DNA of 64,000 nt, from positions 3,819,001-3,883,000 of the forward strand of contig NZ_CP141179.1 in NCBI RefSeq assembly GCF_035599575.1, written 5' to 3'. The DNA is from Roseovarius sp. Pro17 (GTDB lineage Bacteria > Pseudomonadota > Alphaproteobacteria > Rhodobacterales > Rhodobacteraceae). Under the pieces are notes generated by a model. It worked only from the letters and a program-made list of their open reading frames with translations, did not search any database and was not told the origin of the DNA. Below are positions 9,618 through 16,808 of this stretch, in pieces. Made by a program: the position numbers and the translations under genes. How positions within the stretch are numbered: the first letter of the stretch is position 1; the number at the start of each line of letters is the position of its first letter.

Positions 9618-10395
9618 GCGCCGCTCCTTGGGTTTGAAGCCCCAGATGGACCAGCGCGCATGCGATCATGCGACACAACTCGCCGCCGATGGTGGCGATA
9701 CCTTCGGGTGTGCGCAGCAGGTCGTTGCGCACCTCGATCATGACGTTGGGCAGGTCATGGGCCAGCCCGTGGATTTGCAGCGAATGGGTCACACCATCCT
9801 CGGGACCGTAGGGGCGATTGCGATGAACGGCGCGGTGCGTCAGCTTTTTGCCGGCCTTCAGCATCGGGTCGGCCAGCGCGGTATCGCTGTCATGCAGGAT
9901 GCCGATTTCCGTCTCGCGCGGTGCGCCGTAATAGACAGGGGTAAAGCTGTGGACCGTGATCAGCGCGGTCGGCTGCGCGCGGGCGCGGCGTACCTCAACC
10001 TGCGCAGCGACGGCGTCGCAAAAGGGGCCATAGATAGTCTCAATTCGCTCATCGCGCTGGCTGGCGCTTAGACCGACATTGCCAGGCACCTCGATCAGTT
10101 CGGATTTCTCGGGCATGGCGCTGGCCGCCTCGGGCGGGCGGTTGCAATCATAGACCAGCCGCGAGACGGTGCTGGCAACGACCGTGCCGTCAAGGCACTC
10201 CTTCAGATGCAGCGCCAGATCGCGCGCGCCGGGATCCCACGCGGCATGACTGATTGCCGCCTCTGGGCTGAGGCCCAAACCATTATAGCGGTCGGGAATA
10301 TGATGCGCCGCATGTTCGCACAGGATCAGCGCGGCGCCCTTGGCATCCGCCCCGATCACCTCCACCACACCCTCGGCCACAGACTCGCCCGGCAT
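9610..10395 (-). CDS. N-formylglutamate amidohydrolase (FGase)-family protein
   Basis: A 261-residue protein of the FGase family. Conserved blocks are CEHAAHHIPDRY near residue 27, SRLVYDCNRPP, ITVHSFTP and EIGILHD, and the C-terminal MIEVRNDLL. The His and Glu residues in these blocks are the expected Zn ligands. The ATG at 10395 has a GGGGG ribosome site and is the first gene of the operon, facing the RpiR gene. Classical FGase cleaves N-formyl-glutamate in histidine breakdown. No hut genes are present here. Beside a gamma-glutamyl ligase it could instead remove glutamate from an N-acyl or gamma-glutamyl product, which is inference. Confidence 0.82.
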   Translation of the reverse strand: MPGESVAEGVVEVIGADAKGAALILCEHAAHHIPDRYNGLGLSPEAAISHAAWDPGARDLALHLKECLDGTVVASTVSRLVYDCNRPPEAASAMPEKSELIEVPGNVGLSASQRDERIETIYGPFCDAVAAQVEVRRARAQPTALITVHSFTPVYYGAPRETEIGILHDSDTALADPMLKAGKKLTHRAVHRNRPYGPEDGVTHSLQIHGLAHDLPNVMIEVRNDLLRTPEGIATIGGELCRMIACALVHLGLQTQGAAHA

Positions 10396-10412
10396 CGCAT
10401 CCCCCTGATTTC

Positions 10413-10428
10413 TGAAAAATTGTTTTCA
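10413..10428. promoter_or_regulatory. Candidate RpiR operator
   Basis: TGAAAAATTGTTTTCA is an inverted repeat with arms TGAAAA/TTTTCA and a 4-base spacer. It lies in the 105-bp divergent region between the FGase-like gene and the RpiR gene, 18 bases upstream of the former. A second short palindrome, CAGAATTTCTG, follows at 10434-10444. Position and symmetry fit an RpiR-family site. Binding is not shown. Confidence 0.55.
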
Positions 10429-10500
10429 CGGCGCAGAATTTCTGTCAATATCTTTCCAGACATTTTTTGCACGCAGCCCCTTCCAAAGGCATTCGGACCC

Positions 10501-11367
10501 ATGAGCAAACCGGCTACTTCCGTGCGCGAGGCGATCCGCACCCGTTACGCCGCGCTAACCCAGTCCGAGCGCAAGTTCGCGCAGGCGCTGCTGGACAATT
10601 ATCCCGCAGCGGGCCTCGCCTCGATCACCATCTCGGCCGCGAATGCGGACGTCTCGACACCGACGCTGGCTCGTCTGGTGCAAAAGCTGGGCTTTAAGGG
10701 GTATCCGCAATTCCAGCAGGCACTACTGGCCGAGCTTGAGGCCAAGGTTTCTGGCCCGACCCGGCGGCGCGATCAATGGGCCAGCGACGTGCCGGAATCC
10801 CACCTGCTGAACCGCTTTGCCACCGCTATCGGCGATAATATCGAGCAAACACTGACCAACATCGACAGCGCGCAATTCGACGCTGCCGTGCAGATGCTGG
10901 CCGACACAGACAGGCGGCTTTATGTCGTCGGCGGGCGTATCAGCCGCGCGCTGGCCGAGTATGCGTTTACGCATTTTCAGGCGGTGCGCCAGCGCATCAC
11001 GCATATGACGTCCAGTTCGGCCACATGGCCGCATTACGTGCTGGACATGAATGAGGGCGACGTGCTGCTGCTGTTCGACATGCGCCGCTACGAGACGAAC
11101 CTACTGCGCCTTGCCCAACTGGCGACTGAACGCGGCGTGCGCATCATCCTGATCACCGATCAATGGGCCAGCCCGGTGGCTAGCCATGCCGCGCATACCT
11201 TTCATTGCTGGACGCAGATCCCCTCGGCATGGGACAGCAATACGTCGACCATGATGTTGCTTGAGGCGCTGATCGCCGCCGCGCAGGAGGTGAACTGGCC
11301 CGAAACGCGCAGCCGATACGAGCGGCTCGACAGCATATTCGACGCCGCCCGCCTGTTCGAAAAGTGA
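10501..11367 (+). CDS. MurR/RpiR family transcriptional regulator
   Basis: A 288-residue regulator. The N-terminal HTH_6 domain (TQSERKFAQALLDNYPAAG, then ISAANADVSTPTLARLVQ) is followed by a SIS domain (RRLYVVGGRISRALAEYAF, residues near 138-158). The SIS domain would bind a phosphosugar or other small ligand. The ATG at 10501 gives the standard N-terminus. The open frame extends upstream but covers the divergent promoter. It is transcribed away from the FGase-TRAP-ligase operon and most likely controls it. Confidence 0.92.
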   Translation: MSKPATSVREAIRTRYAALTQSERKFAQALLDNYPAAGLASITISAANADVSTPTLARLVQKLGFKGYPQFQQALLAELEAKVSGPTRRRDQWASDVPESHLLNRFATAIGDNIEQTLTNIDSAQFDAAVQMLADTDRRLYVVGGRISRALAEYAFTHFQAVRQRITHMTSSSATWPHYVLDMNEGDVLLLFDMRRYETNLLRLAQLATERGVRIILITDQWASPVASHAAHTFHCWTQIPSAWDSNTSTMMLLEALIAAAQEVNWPETRSRYERLDSIFDAARLFEK

Positions 11368-11373
11368 CGCGGC

Positions 11374-11967
11374 TCAGCGGGTGCCAAGGCTGCGTAGTGC
11401 ATCGTCGCGGGCATGTCCCAGCGCGGCGATATCCATGCCAGAGCGCGCCATTACACGCAGCCCAGAATAGACGGCCAGCACCATCTGCGCGCGGCGCTGG
11501 GCGTCAGCCGGTGGCATGATCTCGGCCAGTGTATGTTCCAGCGCACTGCCCAACTTGGCGTAACAGCGTTGCACGATCTCGGCGGTTTTCGGGTCCAGCG
11601 CCGCACGGTCCGCCGACGCATTGCACAGGAAACAACCGCGCGCGTCGCCCGCGTCGCGCAGCGCGGCTATGGGGGCGTCCAGAAACGCCCCGATCCGGTC
11701 CATCGCAGACCCGTGGCCCTCGCGCAGCGTGCGCACGCCCGCGTCGATCATTTGCGTCTCGAACGCGGCCAATGCGCGTAGATACATCGACTGCTTGTTG
11801 CCGAACGTCGCGTAGAGGCTGGCCTTGCCCAGTCCGGTCGCCTTGATGATGTCGCTCAGCCCGGTCGCCTCATACCCATGCTCCCAGAACAGCTGCATTA
11901 TCTTTGCCAGCGTGTCGCCTTCGTTGAACTGGCGCGGGCGGCCGGGTGCGGATCTAACTTCGCTCAT
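11374..11967 (-). CDS. TetR/AcrR family transcriptional regulator
   Basis: A 197-residue repressor-type protein. The N-terminal HTH reads GRPRQFNEGD, then HGYEATGLSDIIKATGLGKASLYATFGNK. The C-terminal ligand domain contains CFLCN in the region where many AcrR proteins have cysteines, so thiol or electrophile sensing is possible. The ATG at 11967 is preceded by AAGGA. The ORF could extend 75 bases upstream but lacks a ribosome site there. It ends six bases from the end of the convergent RpiR gene. The operator candidate at 12058-12069 suggests autoregulation. Confidence 0.9.
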   Translation of the reverse strand: MSEVRSAPGRPRQFNEGDTLAKIMQLFWEHGYEATGLSDIIKATGLGKASLYATFGNKQSMYLRALAAFETQMIDAGVRTLREGHGSAMDRIGAFLDAPIAALRDAGDARGCFLCNASADRAALDPKTAEIVQRCYAKLGSALEHTLAEIMPPADAQRRAQMVLAVYSGLRVMARSGMDIAALGHARDDALRSLGTR

Positions 11968-12057
11968 CTGTGATTTCCTTATTCTCGGCCGAAGGGTCTG
12001 TAACGCGCAGTCGTCATAACCGGGCTGCGATTGCTGCGACACTTCTGTCTAATTTAA

Positions 12058-12069
12058 GACCATCTGGTC
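12058..12069. promoter_or_regulatory. Candidate TetR operator
   Basis: GACCATCTGGTC is a perfect inverted repeat (GACCA/TGGTC, 2-base spacer) 91 bases upstream of the TetR start, within the otherwise gene-free 11968-12273 stretch. The rest of that stretch is the A/T-richer leader of the ABC operon, where I could not pick a convincing -35/-10 pair. Confidence 0.5.
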
Positions 12070-12273
12070 AACTTTAAAGGATCAAAGATGTGACACCTGC
12101 TTTCAGCCTATCCAGCCAGCCAAGGAAACGACCGAGTGCCCCCCAGCTAGTCGCGCCTTTGCGGAAAAATAAAAAGCACTACAGCGGTTTAGCGACTTCC
12201 TTACCAAAGAATTGCTTTTGAGTCCGATGGCGCGCAAACTGCGCCCAATTAAAAAACAAACAGGGAGTCGAAA

Positions 12274-13407
12274 ATGACAATGAAAAATGGCCTCAGCCGC
12301 CGCTCGGTCTTGCGCGGAGGTGCCGCATTGGGTGGTGCCGCCCTCGCCGCGCCGCTCTACAGTAAATCTGCCCGCGCCTCGTCGGGCGAGCTAAACATCC
12401 TGATGTGGTCGGATTACCTGCCACCCGCCTTCCTCGAAGGGTTCGAGAAAGAGTCGGGCATCAAGGTGAATTATACCGGCATCGGCTCGAACGAGGAAAT
12501 CATCAACAAGATGAAAGCCTCCAAGGGGCAGGGCGTTGACATTATATCGCCCACCAACAACCGCTCGCTGCAATGGGGCCCGCTGGAACTGCTTCAGCCC
12601 TTCGACATGAGTCGCGTCAATCTGGATGCCGTCAATCCGGCCATGTCGCAAATCGGTGAGACGGCCTGGAATTTCGGTGATTCAGGCTCGCATTGGCTGC
12701 CGCATATTTGGGGCACCGAAGGCATCGCATATCGTACGGACAAGTTTCTGCCCGAGGGCGATATTCCCAGCTATGGAGATGTCTGGGCCGAGGCGAACGC
12801 GGGCAAGACGATGGGTCGCCCCCATTCAATGCTGCTGGGCGCGGGCCTCTTTATGGAAGCCTCGGGCGAGATGGAGCCGGGATCGGTCTGGGCTGCCTAC
12901 GAGGACGAGGAAACGATGCGCAAGGTTTGGAACCAGATCGCCGACTGGTGCATCGAGCGTAAGGACCGCATCAAGCTGCTGTGGAACGACGCCGACACCC
13001 AGAAAAACGGCCTGCTGAACGAGGGCGTGATTGTTGGCCAGACTTGGGATGGCCCGCCTCTGGCGTTGAAGACGGCAGGCGAGCCGGTGACGTATCAGGC
13101 CCCGAAAGAAGGCTCGATGGCGTGGGTTGATGGTATGTCGCTGCCAATCGGTGCCGAGAATATCGACCAGATCTATGCCTTCATCGACTATGCCTACCAA
13201 AAGGAACCGGCTGGCAAGGCGATCGACGATCACGGCTATAACTCGCCCGTGCTGGGCGCGGACGAGTTCGCCGGCGACGCCTACAAGAAGAACTTTGCCG
13301 AGGCCTATCCCGGCGATGCGCTGGCAAACCTTAACCCCTGGCCAGCCGAGGCACCGTGGTATGCGGACGTACGGACCGAGTTCGTGAACCGTTTCGTCAG
13401 CGCCTAA
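12274..13407 (+). CDS. PotD-like ABC transporter substrate-binding protein
   Basis: A 377-residue periplasmic receptor. The N-terminus SRRSVLRGGAALGGAALA followed by SARAS is a Tat-type signal. The mature start LNILMWSDYLPPAFLEGFE and GVDIISPTNN are characteristic of the spermidine/putrescine receptor family. The ATG at 12274 has GGGAG six bases ahead, with a second ATG two codons in. It heads an operon with an ATPase and two permeases. The family also carries other cationic compounds, so the ligand is not fixed by sequence. Confidence 0.9.
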   Translation: MTMKNGLSRRSVLRGGAALGGAALAAPLYSKSARASSGELNILMWSDYLPPAFLEGFEKESGIKVNYTGIGSNEEIINKMKASKGQGVDIISPTNNRSLQWGPLELLQPFDMSRVNLDAVNPAMSQIGETAWNFGDSGSHWLPHIWGTEGIAYRTDKFLPEGDIPSYGDVWAEANAGKTMGRPHSMLLGAGLFMEASGEMEPGSVWAAYEDEETMRKVWNQIADWCIERKDRIKLLWNDADTQKNGLLNEGVIVGQTWDGPPLALKTAGEPVTYQAPKEGSMAWVDGMSLPIGAENIDQIYAFIDYAYQKEPAGKAIDDHGYNSPVLGADEFAGDAYKKNFAEAYPGDALANLNPWPAEAPWYADVRTEFVNRFVSA

Positions 13408-13415
13408 TAAAAACG

Positions 13416-13440
13416 CACCCCTCGGCAGTGTCGGGGGGTG
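13416..13440 (+). other. Stem-loop after the substrate-binding protein gene
   Basis: CACCCC (13416-13421) can pair with GGGGTG (13435-13440), with further G-C and G-T pairs inside. No T-run follows. Such hairpins between receptor and ATPase genes often stabilise the receptor mRNA, so this is more likely a processing or partial-termination element than a full terminator. Confidence 0.45.
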
Positions 13441-13510
13441 TCTCATTACATCAGAATGTCCGGCCCGAGGGCCGCAATCAGACCGCACAGACGCGGCAGG
13501 GGGATAGTGC

Positions 13511-14623
13511 ATGAGCGCAGGGGTGGGCGTCGACCTCAAGGATCTGTGGATCCGCTTTGGTGATTTCGTGGCCGTCAGGGACGCGAATGTCGCCGTCAAA
13601 GGCGGCGAATTCTTCAGCTTTCTTGGCCCCTCGGGCTGTGGCAAAACAACAATCCTGCGGGCGGTTTCAGGCTTTCTCGACCCTAGCGAGGGCGACATTT
13701 TGATCGGCGGAAACTCGATGCGCGGGATCGGCCCGAACAAGCGGCCGACGGCGCTAATTTTTCAGAACCTCGCACTGTTTCCGCTGATGAAGGTCTGGGA
13801 GAACATCGCCTTTTCCATGGAGATTTCTGGCGCCAGCGCCAAGGCGCGTCGCAAGCGTGCGGACGAGCTGCTGGACATGATCGCGCTGTCGGATCAGGGT
13901 GACAAGCTGCCCAGCGAGCTATCCGGCGGCCAGCGCCAGCGCGTCGCCATCGCCCGCGCGCTCTGTGCCGAGCCGGACGTGCTGCTGCTGGACGAACCTC
14001 TATCCGCGCTGGATTTGAAACTGCGCCAGCACATGCGCACCGAGCTTCGCGAGATCCAGCAGCGCGTTGGCATCACGTTTATCTACATTACACACGATCA
14101 GGGCGAGGCGTTGACCATGTCCGACAGCATCGCGGTGATGAAGGCCGGCGTGATCGACCAGATCGGCAGGGGTAAGGAGATTTACAACGATCCCGCGACG
14201 CCCTTTGTTGCGTCCTTCGTTGGGGAAAACAATGTCTTTCGAGGCAAGGTGAAATCGGTCAACGGTGCCGAGGCGTCGATCGCAACCAACCGCAGTGGCG
14301 ACTTGGTCGCGCGCATTTCTGGTGCCAATCAGGGTCTGTTGAAACCCGGCGACGACGCGATGATCTTTATCCGCCCCGAGGCATTTTCGCTGGCCGAGAG
14401 CCAGTCAGACGGCAACACTCGCGTGACCGCGCGCGTGACAAACGAGGAATTTGAGGGCAGCGCCTTTAACATCTTTATGGAGGGCGATCAGGGCAAGCAG
14501 ATCAAGGTGGCGATCCCCAATCTGGGCCAATCCTTTGAGTCGCGCCAGGGCCGGACCATCGCGCTGGAATACGATGTGCAAAACGCCGTCGCCATGCCAG
14601 CCGGGCCGATGGCGACCGAATGA
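13511..14623 (+). CDS. PotA-like ABC transporter ATP-binding protein
   Basis: A 370-residue ATPase. Walker A is GPSGCGKTT, the signature LSGGQRQRVAIARAL, Walker B VLLLDEPLSAL, and the switch His lies in YITHDQGEAL. A C-terminal TOBE-type domain (MIFIRPEAFSLAE, residues about 260-360) follows. The start ATG at 13511 has GGGGG upstream. It energises import by the two permeases that follow. Confidence 0.94.
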   Translation: MSAGVGVDLKDLWIRFGDFVAVRDANVAVKGGEFFSFLGPSGCGKTTILRAVSGFLDPSEGDILIGGNSMRGIGPNKRPTALIFQNLALFPLMKVWENIAFSMEISGASAKARRKRADELLDMIALSDQGDKLPSELSGGQRQRVAIARALCAEPDVLLLDEPLSALDLKLRQHMRTELREIQQRVGITFIYITHDQGEALTMSDSIAVMKAGVIDQIGRGKEIYNDPATPFVASFVGENNVFRGKVKSVNGAEASIATNRSGDLVARISGANQGLLKPGDDAMIFIRPEAFSLAESQSDGNTRVTARVTNEEFEGSAFNIFMEGDQGKQIKVAIPNLGQSFESRQGRTIALEYDVQNAVAMPAGPMATE

Positions 14624-14633
14624 GGGGGCGCGG

Positions 14634-15554
14634 ATGCCGGCTTTCCTGAAAGAATTCTACAAGCGCAACGGCACCCTCATGGGCAGCCTCATGCTGGGGC
14701 TAGTGTTGTTTTGGACCATCGGCCTCATCATCCTGCCACAGCTGTCGATGCTGGATTTCTCATTCCGCCCGAACCTGCCACCGCCCGAAATGGGCGGACC
14801 CAAGGACGTCTATACGCTCGAAAATTATCGCCATCTGATCTTTGGTCCCGAAGGTGCCAGCGCCGCCTACAACTACGTCGACCTTGAGGTGTTTTTTCGC
14901 ACCATCGTCGCCGCCATCTGCATCACGATCTTTAACCTGATCCTGTGCTATCCGATCGCCTATTATCTGGGCCAGAGCCGTGGCAACAAGGTCCGCATCT
15001 TTGTGCTGATGCTGATCATCCCCTATTGGATCAACGAAATTCTGCGTGCTTTTGCGTTGCGCATCATCTTTGGCCAGACCGGCGTGCTGAACATCGTCCT
15101 TGTTAATCTTGGCATCTTTGATCAGCCCTATGATTTTATTCGGCACGACATCGCGCTCTATGCCGGCCTTGGCTATGCCTACATCCTGCTGATGATCTTC
15201 CCCATCTACAACGTGATCGAGAGCCTTGATCGAAACCAGATCGAGGCGGCGCGCGATATGGGCGCGTCATGGGTCCGCATCCATCGCCGCGTCGTGATCC
15301 CCTATGCCAAGCCGGGCATCAGCAGCGGTTGCACGATCGTCTTTATGCTGTCGGCAGGTGCGCTGGCCGCGCCGCAGATTCTGGGTGGACCCAGTAGTCT
15401 GTGGTTCACGCAGATCATCTATCAATGGTTCAACGACAACAGCAACTGGCCGCAGGGCGCGGCCTATGCAGTGGTCCTGCTGGTCACGTGTATCTTGCTG
15501 GTCATGGCCGTCATGCGCCTCTTTAAGGTGAACATGGGGGACATCGGCAAATGA
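14634..15554 (+). CDS. PotB-like ABC transporter permease
   Basis: A 306-residue inner-membrane protein with six predicted helices. The EAA-type loop ESLDRNQIEAARDMGASWVR contacts the ATPase. The start ATG at 14634 follows GAGGGGG. Upstream in-frame codons belong to the overlapping ATPase gene and were dropped. A long periplasmic stretch after the first helix (PPPEMGGPKDVYTLENYRH) is normal for PotB. Confidence 0.93.
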   Translation: MPAFLKEFYKRNGTLMGSLMLGLVLFWTIGLIILPQLSMLDFSFRPNLPPPEMGGPKDVYTLENYRHLIFGPEGASAAYNYVDLEVFFRTIVAAICITIFNLILCYPIAYYLGQSRGNKVRIFVLMLIIPYWINEILRAFALRIIFGQTGVLNIVLVNLGIFDQPYDFIRHDIALYAGLGYAYILLMIFPIYNVIESLDRNQIEAARDMGASWVRIHRRVVIPYAKPGISSGCTIVFMLSAGALAAPQILGGPSSLWFTQIIYQWFNDNSNWPQGAAYAVVLLVTCILLVMAVMRLFKVNMGDIGK

Positions 15555-16783
15555 AGCTGACGTTCCTGCGCCTGTCATTCTGGCTCTACCTCGCCCTCTT
15601 TTTCGCGTACCTTCTGGGCCCTCTGGTCATCATGTCGATCACCGCGTTCAATTCACCGTCCTTCCCGCGCATGACCCCGTGGGAGTGCCTTACGTTCGAC
15701 TGGTTTGGCGCACTGTTCCGGGACGAGCGTATCCTGAACGGGATCAAGAACAGCCTGATCGTCGGCCTCGGCACCGTGATCCTGTCGGTCACGATGGGGC
15801 TGGCGGCGGCGCTGATGCTGACGCAGATCTGGCCAAAACTGCGCGCCACTTTTTACACGCTGATCATCGCGCCCATCCTCATCCCCGGTGTGGTTCTGGG
15901 CATCTCGACCCTCGTGTTCTGGGACCGGGTCGCACGGATGCTGGGTCAACAGCCGGGCGGCTTCCTGTCCAACGGCATTTTTCTGACAATCATCGGTCAA
16001 TCCACATTCATCGCCTCCTACTGCATGCTCGTCCTCGTCGCGCGGCTGCAACGCTACGATGTTTCGCTGACCGAGGCCGCGCTGGACCTTGGCGCGACAC
16101 ACGCGCAGGCGTTTCGCAAGATCATGCTGCCTTTCATGCGGCCCGCCCTCGCATCCGCTGCCGTGCTGGCGTTCCTCGCTTCGTTTGAGAACTACAACAC
16201 CACCACATTTACATTCGGTGAATATCCGACCCTGACAATCGAGTTGGCCCAGAAGGTGCGTTACGGGATTACGCCCGCCATCTCGGCGCTGGCGTTTATC
16301 ATCGTCGCGCTGACAATCTTTGCCGCCCTCGCGAACGAGGCGAATATCCGGCGCAAGGCACTGGCTGCTGCTGGCCCGACGGTTGGTAGTGCGCCCAAAA
16401 CCGGCCTGCGCCTGCCGCGTATCCTGTCGGGCAATCCCGCCGCCATCCTGCTGGTTCTTTGCGCGATTGCCGCCATCACTGTGGTCGGCACAGCGATGAC
16501 CTACAGCCCTGATCAATGCGTCGCTGACATCCGCGCGGCCAAGCGCCTGAAGGCTCAAGAGGCCGTCGAGGCCCTGCGCGCCGCACGCGAGGCACGCGAG
16601 CCGGACGAGAGCACGCCCAGTCCCCGCACTGGCGGTGGCAATTCCAGCTTTGGTGGCGTGTTCAACCCCACCAATCTGGGCGGTGAGTCCGAGCCCGAGC
16701 CTGTGCCCGAACCTGACCAACCCAAGGCCAAAACCGGCTTTGGTGGCGTGTTCAATCCCACCAATCTGGGGGGCGACAACTGA
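15551..16783 (+). CDS. PotC-like ABC transporter permease with an unusual repeat-bearing C-terminal tail
   Basis: A 410-residue protein that starts by a 4-bp ATGA overlap with the PotB-like gene. Residues 1-270 form an ordinary PotC permease with six helices and an EAA loop (SLTEAALDLGATHAQAFRK). About 140 further residues follow. They comprise an extra hydrophobic helix (NPAAILLVLCAIAAITVVG), a charged stretch with CVADIRAAKRLKAQEAVEAL, and a Pro/Glu/Gly-rich end in which FGGVFNPTNLGG occurs twice. Typical PotC proteins are about 260-280 residues. The tail is in frame and has the window's usual codon style. Its role is unknown. Confidence 0.9.
   Translation: MKLTFLRLSFWLYLALFFAYLLGPLVIMSITAFNSPSFPRMTPWECLTFDWFGALFRDERILNGIKNSLIVGLGTVILSVTMGLAAALMLTQIWPKLRATFYTLIIAPILIPGVVLGISTLVFWDRVARMLGQQPGGFLSNGIFLTIIGQSTFIASYCMLVLVARLQRYDVSLTEAALDLGATHAQAFRKIMLPFMRPALASAAVLAFLASFENYNTTTFTFGEYPTLTIELAQKVRYGITPAISALAFIIVALTIFAALANEANIRRKALAAAGPTVGSAPKTGLRLPRILSGNPAAILLVLCAIAAITVVGTAMTYSPDQCVADIRAAKRLKAQEAVEALRAAREAREPDESTPSPRTGGGNSSFGGVFNPTNLGGESEPEPVPEPDQPKAKTGFGGVFNPTNLGGDN
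16647..16770 (+). repeat. In-frame 34-nt direct repeat in the permease tail
   Basis: The stretches 16647-16680 and 16737-16770 are identical except for one C/T change and encode FGGVFNPTNLG twice, 30 codons apart. The spacer encodes a Glu/Pro-rich linker. Near-identity of the DNA implies recent duplication or gene conversion. Confidence 0.85.
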
Positions 16784-16808
16784 CACCTGTCTGCTTCGAG
16801 GCCATGAA

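Noticed and set aside
9610..10395. Histidine-degradation hutG
   Set aside because: No other hut genes are nearby. The context is a TRAP and gamma-glutamyl ligase operon, so only the family was named.
12043..12273. Small RNA or riboswitch in the leader of the PotD-like operon
   Set aside because: I found no strong stem or recognisable riboswitch core. Only the TetR-type palindrome stands out.
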